Counted from the stretch's first letter, positions 1-9,511 are shown. The stretch: 64,000 nt of DNA from Phycisphaerales bacterium (GCA_020847375.1 JADLCB010000019.1:186001-250000); one strand, 5' to 3'. Notes: generated from the sequence alone by a model not told the origin. Program-made: numbers and translations.

Positions 1-1055
1 TCCATCTTTTCCAGTAGCAGGGATTGATGGCCGGTCAGTCCGCTTGATTCATCCGGTTCACTGGAATTGCCCGACAAAGCAGCTTCAGGTTCCGGCGCGA
101 TATCGGTAAATAAATCCGCTTGGGTTGCTGGCGGCGGGTTGCTGACCGTGATCCCGGGCTGGCGCACTGTCTGGGAAACAGGCCCCAGGTCTTCAACAAT
201 GTCATCGATACTGCTGACCAGCGTTGCCCCATCCCGAATCAACCGATGCGTGCCGGCTGAGGTGGTGCTGTCCACCCGTCCGGGCAGCGCCATGACCGCA
301 CGGTTATGGTCTTCGCCAGCCAGGCGCGCCGTGATCAGCGCTCCGCTGCGTACATCAGCCTCAATCACCAGAACGCCCCGGCTCATTCCACTGACAATGC
401 GGTTACGCCGCGGAAAGTTTTCCGCCCGTGGTTCCGTGCCCAATCGATATTCGCTGATGACCGCGCCTTGGCGCGCGATTTGGGCAAACAGCTCCTTGTT
501 TTCCGGCGGATAAACAATATCCAGCCCGCAACCCAGCACCGCAATGGTGCGCCCCTGATCGTGCTGCAGCGCGCCGCGATGGCTGGCTGAATCAATCCCG
601 CGCGCTCCGCCGGAGATGACTGTAAAACCCGCACCGGCCAGGAGTGCCCCAAAACGCTGCGCCTGTTCCCGCCCGTAATAGCTGCACTTGCGCGAACCGA
701 CGATGGCGACGGCATTCAGATCGCGTGGCTGGATGCTTCCGTGAACATACAGCACGCTGGGCGGATCAATAATTTCACGCAGCAGCGCCGGATAGCTTTC
801 ATCATCACGGCAGATCAATGCAAAACCCAGCGCGGTCGTTTTGGTCAGTTCGTCTTCGGCTTGGCCGCGCCCGTGTTGCAGGGCATGATGAATCCTGGCG
901 GCCTTGCTGGCCCCCAGTCCTTCGATGGACTGAAGATCGGATAGCGAGCTATGGCACGCCGCCTCGGCGCTACCCATGCGCTGAACCAGCCGGCCAATCA
1001 GGATCGGCCCCAGTCCGTCGGTCATCGCCAGTTGCAACCAGTCCAGTGTTGCCAT
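1..1055 (-). CDS. dprA: DNA processing protein DprA (3' end outside window)
   Basis: DprA (Smf) binds incoming single-stranded DNA and loads RecA during natural transformation. The reading frame starts at ATG 1055 and stays open to base 1, so at least 351 residues are visible and the C-terminus is off the edge. An N-terminal helix-hairpin-helix-like part is followed by the Rossmann-like core with the family signatures AIVGSRKCSYYG, ISGGARGID, TIAVLGCGLDIVYPPEN, and FPRRNRIVSGMSRGVLVIEA. These match DprA closely. After the core is a Pro/Ala-rich linker that probably leads to the C-terminal winged-helix domain. The gene lies 88 bp downstream of aroB on the same strand. Confidence 0.93.
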   Translation of the reverse strand, partial: MATLDWLQLAMTDGLGPILIGRLVQRMGSAEAACHSSLSDLQSIEGLGASKAARIHHALQHGRGQAEDELTKTTALGFALICRDDESYPALLREIIDPPSVLYVHGSIQPRDLNAVAIVGSRKCSYYGREQAQRFGALLAGAGFTVISGGARGIDSASHRGALQHDQGRTIAVLGCGLDIVYPPENKELFAQIARQGAVISEYRLGTEPRAENFPRRNRIVSGMSRGVLVIEADVRSGALITARLAGEDHNRAVMALPGRVDSTTSAGTHRLIRDGATLVSSIDDIVEDLGPVSQTVRQPGITVSNPPPATQADLFTDIAPEPEAALSGNSSEPDESSGLTGHQSLLLEKM

Positions 1056-1143
1056 GATTACACCAGTTACATGATAGCGCCAGTTACCAGATGCCCGCTT
1101 GCCTCGCCATTGGATGCGCCAGCACCCGTTTTCAGTCAGGGGG

Positions 1144-2247
1144 TCATGGCTGATGATCAGCCTGCAGGCTGCTGACCGCTTCGAGCATCAGACCAACCGG
1201 TACATCGTCACGAATAACCGCCTGGCCAATACCATGCGGCAGAACCAGACGAATTTTTCCAGCCTCCACTTTCTTGTCGAAAATCATCGCATCGACCACA
1301 TGCTGCGCATCCAGCTTCAATCCACCCGTCGGCAGTTGCGCGCTGGCAATCAATCGCCGGATGCGATCATGATCAGCTTTGGTCAGCAATCCCAGTTTTT
1401 CAGCGGTGTAGGCTGCTGCACACATGCCCAGTGCCACCGCCTGACCGTGCGCAATTTCGTAATTGGACATGCTTTCAATGGCATGGCCGAACGTGTGTCC
1501 CAGATTCAGGTGGGCGCGCTGCCCTTGTTCCAGCGGGTCATCCGCCACGACTCTGGCTTTGATCGCCACATTGTGCCCCACCAGTTGGGCGATGTAGGGC
1601 AGATCGCCAGCCAGCGCGCGCGGTAGATTTGTTTCCAGTTCGGCAAACCCGTGGCTATCACGGATGATTTCGTGTTTGATGCACTCCGCCAGACCATTGC
1701 GCAGTTCGCGCGGGGGCAGTGTCCGCAGCACGTTGGGATCGATCAGCACCGTAATGGGTTGATGAAACACGCCGATGAGATTTTTGCCCCTGGCGTGATC
1801 GATTCCCGTTTTTCCGCCGACGCTGGCATCCACCATCGCCAGCAGGCTGGTCGGCATCTGGATAAACGGCACGCCGCGCAGAATCGTGCCGGCGATGAAC
1901 CCCGCCATGTCGCCGATCACCCCGCCGCCCAGGGCGATAACCGGTGTCTTGCGGTCGATCCGGCTGGACAAAAGTTGATCGTAAACCGGCAGCAGATGTT
2001 CAAAGGTTTTATTTTCCTCACCAGCCGGGATGGCGCAAAGGGTTGCTTCAAAACCCGCCTGACGCAGGCTGGCTGCAACCGCCAGGGCGTGGTGAGGCCC
2101 GACATGCGAATCCGTGATGATCGCGATTTTTTTAGCTGCGCTCAGATCGCGCAACACGCGCCCGCACGTGTGCAACAGATCAAACTCGATACGAATATCG
2201 TAACCAGCGCCAGGAATTTCAACTGGAACAATTTGCGTCAAAGCCAT
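1144..2247 (-). CDS. aroB: 3-dehydroquinate synthase
   Basis: AroB converts DAHP to 3-dehydroquinate, the second step of the shikimate pathway, using NAD and a divalent metal. The 367-residue protein carries the NAD-binding stretch GGGVIGDMAGFIAGT, the substrate loop MPTSLLAMVDASVGGKTG, and the metal-ligand segment NLGHTFGHAIE. Length is normal for the family. The frame is open up to 2337, but the ATG at 2247 (MALTQIVPVEI) matches the usual AroB start; the longer form would overlap the preceding channel gene and adds an unrelated N-terminus. It sits between the CLC gene and dprA on the same strand, so co-transcription is likely. Confidence 0.95.
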   Translation of the reverse strand: MALTQIVPVEIPGAGYDIRIEFDLLHTCGRVLRDLSAAKKIAIITDSHVGPHHALAVAASLRQAGFEATLCAIPAGEENKTFEHLLPVYDQLLSSRIDRKTPVIALGGGVIGDMAGFIAGTILRGVPFIQMPTSLLAMVDASVGGKTGIDHARGKNLIGVFHQPITVLIDPNVLRTLPPRELRNGLAECIKHEIIRDSHGFAELETNLPRALAGDLPYIAQLVGHNVAIKARVVADDPLEQGQRAHLNLGHTFGHAIESMSNYEIAHGQAVALGMCAAAYTAEKLGLLTKADHDRIRRLIASAQLPTGGLKLDAQHVVDAMIFDKKVEAGKIRLVLPHGIGQAVIRDDVPVGLMLEAVSSLQADHQP

Positions 2248-2333
2248 AGCGGCCTGATTGTACGGGCAAGCTGGCCTGACCGCGAAGCGCTGCGACAGTG
2301 CGTTTGGTAAATGGCCAAAACGCCGCGTGACCG

Positions 2334-4244
2334 TCACCGGCCTTCCAGCGCCCGTTGATACTGCGTCATCAAACTTGCCCGGCTGATCAACCCGATCACC
2401 TTGAACGATCCGTGATTGACCGTCACCGCCAGATGCGAAACATCGTACTGGCTGAATTTATCCATCACGGTTGCCAGATCGTCCTGCACACTCAACAGCG
2501 GCAGGGCGGGCCGCATGATTTCAGCCACCGTCAACAGGGGTATCGCCTCATGTTCCAGCAGGGCGGTGCGAATGTCATCACCCACCACCATGCCGGCGTA
2601 AAAACCACCTTTGTCCACCACGACAAAATCATTGCTGCCGCTGTCCTGAATCAACTTCAACAATTTTTGCAGCGGATCCTGCAGACGCACAAAGGTCGCC
2701 GGTTCCAGTTTGACTTGTTCAACCGTCATCCGCTGCAGCAACGTAATGTCCGCCGTGCTGCCGACCCGCACGCCGCGTCGGCGCAGACCGAACGTGTAAA
2801 TCGAATCACGATACAGCACCTGGGCGGTGGTCGTGGCGATGAAGGCGCACAACATGGCCGGCAGCACGACCTCATACTGGCCGGTCACTTCCGTGAGGAT
2901 CAGAATCGACGCCAGCGGGGCGTGCACCACCGCCGCCAGCACGCCCGCCATGCCGACCAGCGCGTAAACGCTCGGTTCCAGCGCGTTGAAATTGGTGGCC
3001 AGTTTGATGAAGACCCCCAGACACCCGCCAGCCACCGCGCCAACAAACAGGGATGGCGCAATGATTCCACCACTGCCGCCGCTGCTCAGCGTGCAGGTGG
3101 TGGCGACAATTTTGATTAGAACGGTCGCGGCCAGCAGTGCCAGCAGCAACCATGGCGTGCCCCAGTAACCCTCGTAAAACCACGGCCCGAGCAATTGCAT
3201 CGCTGCCCCGTAACCATCGCTGAAAAACGACGGCATGTCATAATTGGTAAATGGTTTCAACCCCACGCCGGGAATACCGCGGCTGCCCAGAATGTAGATG
3301 ATGCCCAGCAGACCCAGGAGCGCTCCACCGATCGCCGGTTTGAGGGGTTTGGGCAGGCGCAAACGCGAAAAAAAGACTTCCCCCCAGATCATGCTGACCG
3401 TGAACAGTGCGCCTACTGCTCCGCAGACCAGCCCCAGCACCGCGAAATGTCCGATGTGAGAAAAACCGAAATCAAACAATTGCGCCCCGCCGTGCGTGGC
3501 GTTGATCTTTTCAATGACCGGCCGCAGATTGAATATCGCGACAAATCGCTCCTGAAAAAAGGTTTCAAAGATGGCGCGGGTGGCGAAATTGGCCACAACG
3601 CTGGCCACAACGATCGGCGTAATGGTGCGCACGGAAAAATCGCGCAGGATGATTTCCAGCGTAAAAAGCAATCCGCCGATCGGGCTGTTGAAAATGGCGC
3701 TGATTCCCGCAGCTGATCCGCAACCCAGGATTACCGGCATGTACTGCTTGGGCATGCGCACCAGCTCCGCCACGGCCGAGGCGATACTCGCCCCGATCTG
3801 AACAATCGGGCCTTCGGCTCCGGCGCTGCCCCCCGTGCCGATGGTCATGGCGCTGGTCAGAATCTTTTCAATCGCGGTGCGCTTTTTGATGTAGCCATTG
3901 GTGCGCAAAACCGACTCCAGCACGTCGATCATCCCCCGGCCTTCACGCTGGCGCATGACAAATTTGCTGAACAGGCCCACCGCCAGACCGCCCGCGGCTG
4001 GAAAAAGAATCAGCAACCACAGGCCACCACCGTAAAGATCAAAATAACCCCCGTCATGGCCGTAGAGCAGGTGGCGCAGCCCCTGGATTGATTCATGAAA
4101 ACCGACCGCCGCTGCTGCCGCCAGCAAACCGATGATAAATGCCAGCAACAGCAGGATGGAATCTTCGCGGAACCCCAACCGCGCAAGCAGCCGCCCGGTC
4201 AACACGCGCCCTCGTGCAACAATCCGGGTGAGAGTGAAAAACAT
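2334..4244 (-). CDS. CLC-family chloride channel/antiporter with two CBS domains
   Basis: This is a 636-residue multi-span inner-membrane protein of the CLC family, which moves chloride by channel or Cl-/H+ exchange. The pore signatures are visible: GSAGAEGPIVQIG holds the gating glutamate (equivalent of the GREGP motif), and SSGGSGGIIAPSLFVG is the second pore motif (GGxFxP type). After the last membrane span, about residue 510 onward, two CBS domains follow (MTVEQVKLEPATFVRLQD... and VAEIMRPALPLLSVQDD...), which usually bind adenine nucleotides and regulate gating. The ATG at 4244 (MFFTLTRIV) is chosen over the upstream frame opening at 4325 because the extra residues lie in repeat-flanking DNA. 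Whether it is channel or antiporter cannot be told from sequence. Confidence 0.9.
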   Translation of the reverse strand: MFFTLTRIVARGRVLTGRLLARLGFREDSILLLLAFIIGLLAAAAAVGFHESIQGLRHLLYGHDGGYFDLYGGGLWLLILFPAAGGLAVGLFSKFVMRQREGRGMIDVLESVLRTNGYIKKRTAIEKILTSAMTIGTGGSAGAEGPIVQIGASIASAVAELVRMPKQYMPVILGCGSAAGISAIFNSPIGGLLFTLEIILRDFSVRTITPIVVASVVANFATRAIFETFFQERFVAIFNLRPVIEKINATHGGAQLFDFGFSHIGHFAVLGLVCGAVGALFTVSMIWGEVFFSRLRLPKPLKPAIGGALLGLLGIIYILGSRGIPGVGLKPFTNYDMPSFFSDGYGAAMQLLGPWFYEGYWGTPWLLLALLAATVLIKIVATTCTLSSGGSGGIIAPSLFVGAVAGGCLGVFIKLATNFNALEPSVYALVGMAGVLAAVVHAPLASILILTEVTGQYEVVLPAMLCAFIATTTAQVLYRDSIYTFGLRRRGVRVGSTADITLLQRMTVEQVKLEPATFVRLQDPLQKLLKLIQDSGSNDFVVVDKGGFYAGMVVGDDIRTALLEHEAIPLLTVAEIMRPALPLLSVQDDLATVMDKFSQYDVSHLAVTVNHGSFKVIGLISRASLMTQYQRALEGR

Positions 4245-4311
4245 GGCGGTGCTACCATAACAACCGGACTGCGCTGACGGTAGTGCCCATCGCGGTGGGT
4301 TACCTGCACCA

Positions 4312-4401
4312 CAGGACAATCGCAAGTAGCCCGCGAGGGTCGATGTATTAACGAGCCGCGACCGTCAGGGAGCGGTGGTCGGCTCAAAAAGCGCTCCCTC
4401 G
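4312..4401. repeat. Dispersed palindromic repeat, copy A (half copy)
   Basis: The left half of a repeat found in full at 20786-20928. It starts caggacaatcgcaagtag, continues with a gagccgcgaccgtcaggg block, and stops after the start of the mirrored arm (gcgctccctc), so the right half is lost or diverged. It fills part of the 313 bp gap between mutL and the CLC gene. Confidence 0.85.
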
Positions 4402-4441
4402 TATGTTTCCAAAAGTGACAAAACTGGTTCAATGACTCATG

Positions 4442-4485
4442 CGTTATCGAAGGCTTTGAGCGCAAGCGAAAAGCTTTCGATAACG
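4442..4485. terminator. Long inverted repeat downstream of mutL
   Basis: A 15-nt arm cgttatcgaaggctt (4442-4456) is mirrored by aagctttcgataacg (4471-4485) with one mismatch and a 14-nt loop. It lies just beyond the mutL stop codon. No run of T follows on the minus strand, so it may be a Rho-type or processing hairpin rather than a classical intrinsic terminator. Confidence 0.5.
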
Positions 4486-4557
4486 TGACCGGCGCCAGAT
4501 AGCCATGCGCAGCCCGGCGACAAATAATCCGAGTCTATTATTTTCACAACTGACCGG

Positions 4558-6579
4558 TTAAAAGCCGGTGCGTTTGAACTGTTTTTCCAGATCGCGCAGG
4601 GACAGGCGCAGCGTGGTGGGGCGGCCGTGCGGGCAGTTGCTGGAGCGCTCGACCAGCTCACGCCGGGCCAGCAGAGCTTCGATTTCGGTCGGTGACAGAG
4701 GGTCGCCAGCCTTGATGGCGGCTTTGCACGCCATCATATCCAGCACCTCATGCAGCAATTCCTCCTCGTGCAGGTCGAGCAGTTCCTGTTCGCCGCGTTC
4801 CAGCAGTTCCTGGACAAAAGTGGCCGGTTCCAGCCGCTGGAGAAAAGTTGGAAATGCCTGCACGGCGCCAGTCGATGGCCCGAAACGCTCGGCTTCAATA
4901 CCCAGCTTGAGCAGCAGGGGCTGAATCTGCTCCAGCAGATCAAGTTGGCGCTGACTGGCCGGGAATGTCTGTGGAATCAACAAGCGCTGACTTTCCAGCG
5001 GTCCGCGCGAAATTCTGGCCAGCAGTTCCTCGTACATGATGCGTTCATGCAGGGCGTGCTGATCGATGATGACCAATCCATCATCCGCCTGGGCGACGAG
5101 ATAACTGTTGTGAAGCTGGATGGCTGGTGGGGCAACATTGGCATCCGTGGCAGCGATGTTTTGCATCCGGCTGGCCGGCTGCTGCCCACCATCGAAAGAT
5201 TGGGGCTTTTCAGCGACCGACTGGCCAGTTGTGCTGTCACTGAGCGGCGAAATGCCGGGCGGCGTCAATGGTGATGACGATGGCGCTGCGGTGATTGCAG
5301 GTGCATGCACGAAAGTATCTGCGCCGGGTTGTCTGGTCAGCAGCGAGGGATAACGTGTTTCGTGATTCTGGTTGAACGGTGCCGCTGTCGTCGGTGCTGG
5401 CGGAGGAATTGAGGGGTTGATCAAAAATGGCGCTGAAGCGGAGTTGGGGTCTGCTTGCGGTGTCTCTACCAGCGGGCTGGCGGGGGTGGCTGGAGGCTGA
5501 CGAAAAAAATCAGCCAGGCGGCTGCGCATATCCTGGCGCTGCGGGTCATCCGGTTGATCGCGCCGGGCCACGGCGTGAGGTGTCAGGTCGCTGCCCAGCA
5601 ATTTTTCACGCACGGTTGAGAGCACCAGGCCATGAATGCGTCCTCCATCACGAAACCGCACCTCGGTTTTGGTGGGGTGGACATTGACGTCAACATCGTG
5701 AGGTGGAATATCGATCATCAAAACGGCGGCGGGGTGTCGGCCCGGCTCGGTCAAACCGCGGTAGGCTTCGCGCAGGGCGTGAATGATGAACTTGTCGCGG
5801 ATGCTGCGGCCATTGAGGTAAAGAAACTGATATTTGGCGGTGGGACGGGCCAGTTCCGGCAAACCAATAATGCCGCGCAGATGAATCTCTGCGTCGCGCG
5901 TGTCAACGTTGAGGTGCAGCGCGCGAAAATCCTGCGGCCAGGCAGCCAGCAGGCGGTCTTCGGTCGTGGTGGCGGGCAGATCCAGCGTGGTGCGCTGATT
6001 ATGCAAAAGTTTGAACGCCACGGCCGGCCAGGAGAGCGCCAAGCGCATCACCATTTCACTGATATGGCTGAACTCAGTGCCCGGCCCGCGCAGGAATTTG
6101 CGCCTCGCCGGTGTGTTGTAAAAAAGATTGCGCACCTCAATGATCGTGCCGGTATTTCCCGCAGCAGCCTGCGGATCAGAAATTGCCCCGCCGCGGTTAT
6201 AAATTTCCCATGCGGCCTGGCTGGTGGCGGTGCGACTGACAATGCGCGCCTGGGCAACAGCGCCTATGCTGGCCAGTGCTTCGCCGCGAAAACCCATCGT
6301 GGCGATACGGAACAGATCATCATCGCTGGTCAGTTTGCTGGTGGCGTGGGAAGCAAACGCCAGCGGCAGATCCGATGATTCAATGCCACAGCCATTGTCG
6401 ATAATGCGAATCAGCGACAGTCCGCCATCTTCGATTTCGACCGTAATCTGGCTGGCACCGGCATCGAGGGCATTTTCGACCAGCTCTTTGACAACGGATG
6501 CCGGTCGTTCGATCACTTCGCCGGCGGCGATGCGATTGATCAAACCAGCCGACAGTTGCAAAATGCGCGGCAGTGCCAT
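4558..6579 (-). CDS. mutL: DNA mismatch repair endonuclease MutL
   Basis: MutL couples MutS mismatch recognition to strand removal. The 673-residue protein has the GHKL ATPase motifs in order: ELVENALDAGA near residue 35, DNGCGI near 62, GFRGEAL near 97. The middle (about 340-480) is a Pro/Ala/Thr-rich linker. The C-terminal part has the metal-binding endonuclease signatures DQHALHERIMYEE near 500, ACKAAIKAGD near 620 and CPHGRPT near 651. This is the nicking type expected where no MutH exists. The ATG start gives the standard MALPRILQLS N-terminus. The next gene downstream is CLC, separated by a gap holding a hairpin and repeat copy A. Confidence 0.96.
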   Translation of the reverse strand: MALPRILQLSAGLINRIAAGEVIERPASVVKELVENALDAGASQITVEIEDGGLSLIRIIDNGCGIESSDLPLAFASHATSKLTSDDDLFRIATMGFRGEALASIGAVAQARIVSRTATSQAAWEIYNRGGAISDPQAAAGNTGTIIEVRNLFYNTPARRKFLRGPGTEFSHISEMVMRLALSWPAVAFKLLHNQRTTLDLPATTTEDRLLAAWPQDFRALHLNVDTRDAEIHLRGIIGLPELARPTAKYQFLYLNGRSIRDKFIIHALREAYRGLTEPGRHPAAVLMIDIPPHDVDVNVHPTKTEVRFRDGGRIHGLVLSTVREKLLGSDLTPHAVARRDQPDDPQRQDMRSRLADFFRQPPATPASPLVETPQADPNSASAPFLINPSIPPPAPTTAAPFNQNHETRYPSLLTRQPGADTFVHAPAITAAPSSSPLTPPGISPLSDSTTGQSVAEKPQSFDGGQQPASRMQNIAATDANVAPPAIQLHNSYLVAQADDGLVIIDQHALHERIMYEELLARISRGPLESQRLLIPQTFPASQRQLDLLEQIQPLLLKLGIEAERFGPSTGAVQAFPTFLQRLEPATFVQELLERGEQELLDLHEEELLHEVLDMMACKAAIKAGDPLSPTEIEALLARRELVERSSNCPHGRPTTLRLSLRDLEKQFKRTGF

Positions 6580-6689
6580 GAATCGGATTATAGGGATCGT
6601 GATGGTGCGGGAAAGCAGCGCCGTATCGTTGCGCAGCCTCTGGGGATCGGGCGCATTGCGCGCGGTGCTTTGGTATGTAGCCTCATATC

Positions 6690-6832
6690 CACGGCAAACG
6701 CAAGTAGGCGTCCGATAGGCAATCTCATACGAGCCGCGACCGTCAGGGAGCGGTTTTTGAGTCGATCACCGCTCCCTGATGGTCGCGGTTCGTTAATACA
6801 TCGACCCTTGCGGGCCACATGCCAAAGCCCTG
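6690..6832. repeat. Dispersed palindromic repeat, copy B (inverted orientation)
   Basis: A 143 bp copy in the opposite orientation to copy C: its left end cacggcaaacgcaagtag matches the reverse complement of the right end of copy C, and its right end reads tgccaaagccctg. The centre is a near-perfect palindrome with arms gagccgcgaccgtcaggg and ccctgatggtcgcggttc. It occupies much of the 372 bp gap between mutL and the next plus-strand gene; the remainder up to 6951 shows no coding content and presumably holds the divergent promoters. Confidence 0.88.
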
Positions 6833-6951
6833 GGCATTGGTCAGTTATCAAACAAGGAATAATTTGCCAAGTTCCGCAGGGGGGCGGTAGAATAGCGCGA
6901 GTGTTGGAATTAGACGGCCGGCCAACAGCGCAGCCGGTTGGGACACAGTGA

Positions 6952-7392
6952 ATGAGCAACATGACCGGCAATACAAGTCCTGTAGTTAAAGCCCTTTACG
7001 TTAACGCTGCCTTGGTGGCAGTGTTGATCGTTGTGTTGCTGGTGCGCAGCAGTGACAGCCGCTGGCCCAGCTTGCTGCCAGCGGCCATGGCGCAAAATCA
7101 GGGTAATATCGCTGGTGGGGCGGGTATCTATATCATGCCAGGGCAATTTTCGACCAATGCCTGGGGCTGTTATCTGCTGGATGTCGATTTGCAGACATTG
7201 TGTCTATACCAATACATGCCCGGCGATCGTAATTTACGGCTGATTTCAGCACGAAATTTCCAGTATGATCGGCGGCTAAAGATGTATAATACCGACCCTG
7301 ATCCCGAGGTGATTCGTGAGCTGATTGAAAAGCAAGCCAGCCCGCCTCGGCAGATGAACCCTGATGCGCCGCCGGTCAATCCTGAACAGTAG
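6952..7392 (+). CDS. Hypothetical single-span membrane or exported protein
   Basis: No family is recognised. The 146-residue protein has one hydrophobic segment at about residues 13-28, then a soluble domain outside the membrane with two Cys (WGCYLLDVDLQTLCLY) and the stretch NFQYDRRLKMYNTDPDP near residue 105. The tail is rich in Pro and Asn. Two ATGs (6952 and 6961) are possible starts. It lies 90 bp upstream of the next membrane protein on the same strand and may be co-transcribed with it. The gene reads well throughout and has no competing frame. Confidence 0.75.
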   Translation: MSNMTGNTSPVVKALYVNAALVAVLIVVLLVRSSDSRWPSLLPAAMAQNQGNIAGGAGIYIMPGQFSTNAWGCYLLDVDLQTLCLYQYMPGDRNLRLISARNFQYDRRLKMYNTDPDPEVIRELIEKQASPPRQMNPDAPPVNPEQ

Positions 7393-7482
7393 GGCCGAGC
7401 GACGTTATAATGGCGGGCTAGGCGATGTATTGAAGATGCCATAGTTGCTGATTATGGCTTTAATCCACAGGAGATTCGCACC

Positions 7483-8424
7483 ATGATGGCCAAAATGTTT
7501 TATACCTTGGACGAAACCAAGGCTGCCTTGGGCAAGAGCGAAGATGAAATCAAGCAATTGACCAAAGAGGGCAAACTGCGTGAGTTACGCGATGGTCCGC
7601 GATTGATGTTCAAGGCGGATCAGGTTGAGTCGCTGAAGATGGAATTAGGTGGTCTTGATCAGGTTGATCTGGGGCCAAGTGACACGGGTGCCGGTATTGG
7701 CCTGGCTGACTCGCGCGGAGCCAGCGGCAGCGGTATTGCGCTGGTGGATACGGGTGGCGGTTCGGCGATGGCTCAGCAGTTGAAAGATGACTCGAGCGCG
7801 GGGACGGGTGTCGGGTTGAGTGGTTCGGCCACTGGCATGCCTTTCATTCCGTCGGACAGTTCTGCCAGCGGATCGGGTATCAGCGTTTTCAATGCTGATG
7901 AAGTTGAACGGGCTGATCCGATGGCTCAGACCAATATTGCGTCTATCAGTGGGCAGATTAATCTTGAAGGCGTGGGTTCCGGCTCGGGTTTGCTGGACTT
8001 GACCCGCGAGAGCGATGATACCAGCCTGGGGGCGGAGCTGCTGGATGAAATTGCGCCCAGTCCCGGGCATCTGCAGTCCAGCGGGGTTGAGACGCAGTTG
8101 GGCGAATCAGGCACTTTGGTGGCCACCGACGTAGGCGCAGGGGTTGCCCCGATTCTGCCTGCGGCAGCGCGTACGGCTGGTTCGATCGTTTACGAGGAGG
8201 CGTTTGATCCGGCGTCACCCGCTTTTGGTTGGGCGTGCGCTGGTGCAACGTTGATCGTACTCTTTGCCATGTTCGTATTGATCAGTGCTGTTAACGGGTT
8301 TCATCCCGGGGTTCTTGACACCTTGGCGGGTTACAAGTTCATGGTGCTAAGCGGCATCGGCCTGGCGCTGGTGATTGTGTGCTATGTCATTGGTTTGATT
8401 ATCGGCAAAGCCAGCGCCCGCTAG
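7483..8424 (+). CDS. HTH-domain protein with Gly/Ser repeats and two C-terminal membrane spans
   Basis: A 313-residue protein of unusual layout. Residues 5-52 (FYTLDETKAALGKSEDEIKQL and following) look like an excisionase/MerR-type DNA-binding or helix-turn-helix module. The middle (about 65-240) is low in complexity and holds spaced repeats of the type SGSGI-x-LxD (GAGIGLAD, GSGIALVD, GTGVGLSG, GSGISVFN, GSGLLDL). Residues about 247-272 and 285-308 are hydrophobic spans joined by a short loop. A GGAG site precedes ATG 7483. A membrane-tethered regulator is one reading, but the HTH-like module could equally serve protein binding; function is unknown. Confidence 0.78.
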   Translation: MMAKMFYTLDETKAALGKSEDEIKQLTKEGKLRELRDGPRLMFKADQVESLKMELGGLDQVDLGPSDTGAGIGLADSRGASGSGIALVDTGGGSAMAQQLKDDSSAGTGVGLSGSATGMPFIPSDSSASGSGISVFNADEVERADPMAQTNIASISGQINLEGVGSGSGLLDLTRESDDTSLGAELLDEIAPSPGHLQSSGVETQLGESGTLVATDVGAGVAPILPAAARTAGSIVYEEAFDPASPAFGWACAGATLIVLFAMFVLISAVNGFHPGVLDTLAGYKFMVLSGIGLALVIVCYVIGLIIGKASAR

Positions 8425-8450
8425 ATGGGCGATAAATTGGTTACCCAGTC

Positions 8451-8474
8451 GCCTGCCAGGTGATTCTGGCAGGC
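8451..8474 (+). terminator. Stem-loop after the HTH-membrane protein gene
   Basis: gcctgccag and ctggcaggc form a perfect 9-bp stem with a 6-nt loop, 27 bp after the stop codon at 8424. There is no clear T run after it, so the terminator reading is tentative. The remaining ~160 bp to pdxJ contains no other gene. Confidence 0.5.
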
Positions 8475-8638
8475 CAGATGAATGGTATTCAAATTGATGG
8501 GATCAGCGATCCCGGTTGCTCAAGCAGCAGCCGGGATTGTGATTTTGAAGGGGCAACAGCCGGATGAAATACGGGAACTGATCTGCGCATTTTTCTAACC
8601 GCGACAATGATGCTACAATACATTTTTACGAACAAACC

Positions 8639-9376
8639 ATGGTAGAACTCGGCGTAAATATCGATCATGTGGCCACCATCCGCCAGGCGCGGCGCACGTA
8701 TGAACCTGATCCAGTCTGGGCGGCCACCGAAGCGCAACTTGGCGGGGCCGACGGGATTACGGTTCATTTGCGCGAGGATCGCCGCCATATTCAGGATCAC
8801 GACGTGCTGCGCATTCAGAAGATGTGTCACGTCAAGCTGAATCTGGAGATGGCAGCGACGGCTGAGATGGTTGCCTTCGCCTGTCAAACCAAACCCAACC
8901 TGGCGATGCTCGTGCCGGAAGGTCGGCAGGAGGTCACAACCGAAGGGGGGCTGGATGTCCTCGGACAGCTTAAACGCCTTAAAGAGGTGGTGAAACAACT
9001 GAAAGACGGCGGCATGACGGTCAGCGCGTTTGTCGATGCCGTACCCAGCCAGATCCAAGCCGCCGCCGAGGCGGGGTTCGATGTCTGTGAAGTTCATACC
9101 GGCCCGTATGCCCATGTTTTCCATCAGACCGGCGGTGATCTGGATAAACCGCAACTGGCGATGGAACTGAACAAGATCGTTGACACGGGTGATCTGATTC
9201 GCAAAGCGGGTATGCGATTCAATGCCGGTCATGCCCTGAATTATGTCAATGTGCATCATGTGGCCGCCCTGCCGGGTTTGCGCGAGCTGCATATTGGTCA
9301 TGCCATTATCAGCCGGGCGGTTTTTGTCGGTTTGCGCCAGGCGGTGACGGAAATGAAGCAGTTGATGAATCCGTAG
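8639..9376 (+). CDS. pdxJ: Pyridoxine 5'-phosphate synthase
   Basis: PdxJ condenses 1-deoxyxylulose 5-phosphate with 3-amino-2-oxopropyl phosphate to pyridoxine phosphate, the last ring-forming step of DXP-dependent vitamin B6 synthesis. The 245-residue TIM-barrel protein shows the family segments LGVNIDHVATIRQAR at the N-terminus, ADGITVHLREDRRHI, VKLNLEMAAT, CEVHTGPYAH and LHIGHAIISRAVF. Length and start (ATG, third residue E) are standard. It is followed 135 bp later by dapA on the same strand. Confidence 0.96.
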   Translation: MVELGVNIDHVATIRQARRTYEPDPVWAATEAQLGGADGITVHLREDRRHIQDHDVLRIQKMCHVKLNLEMAATAEMVAFACQTKPNLAMLVPEGRQEVTTEGGLDVLGQLKRLKEVVKQLKDGGMTVSAFVDAVPSQIQAAAEAGFDVCEVHTGPYAHVFHQTGGDLDKPQLAMELNKIVDTGDLIRKAGMRFNAGHALNYVNVHHVAALPGLRELHIGHAIISRAVFVGLRQAVTEMKQLMNP

Positions 9377-9511
9377 AAACGATCGGCCGACAGGTCATGG
9401 ACTCGAACGGTTCTGCCCGCAGGCGGATCAGGAACTTGATCGGTCGGCGACGGACGAATAATTGACAGATTTGGACTTATTTTGCGTAACGATCAATCGG
9501 GAAAGGTTTTT

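Noticed and set aside
4199..4465. Frame encoding a PLPDGRGSLIH-type peptide near mutL; also present at 6556-6951
   Set aside because: The peptide comes from the palindromic repeat itself; the same words appear in unrelated frames wherever the repeat occurs, which is typical of false genes.
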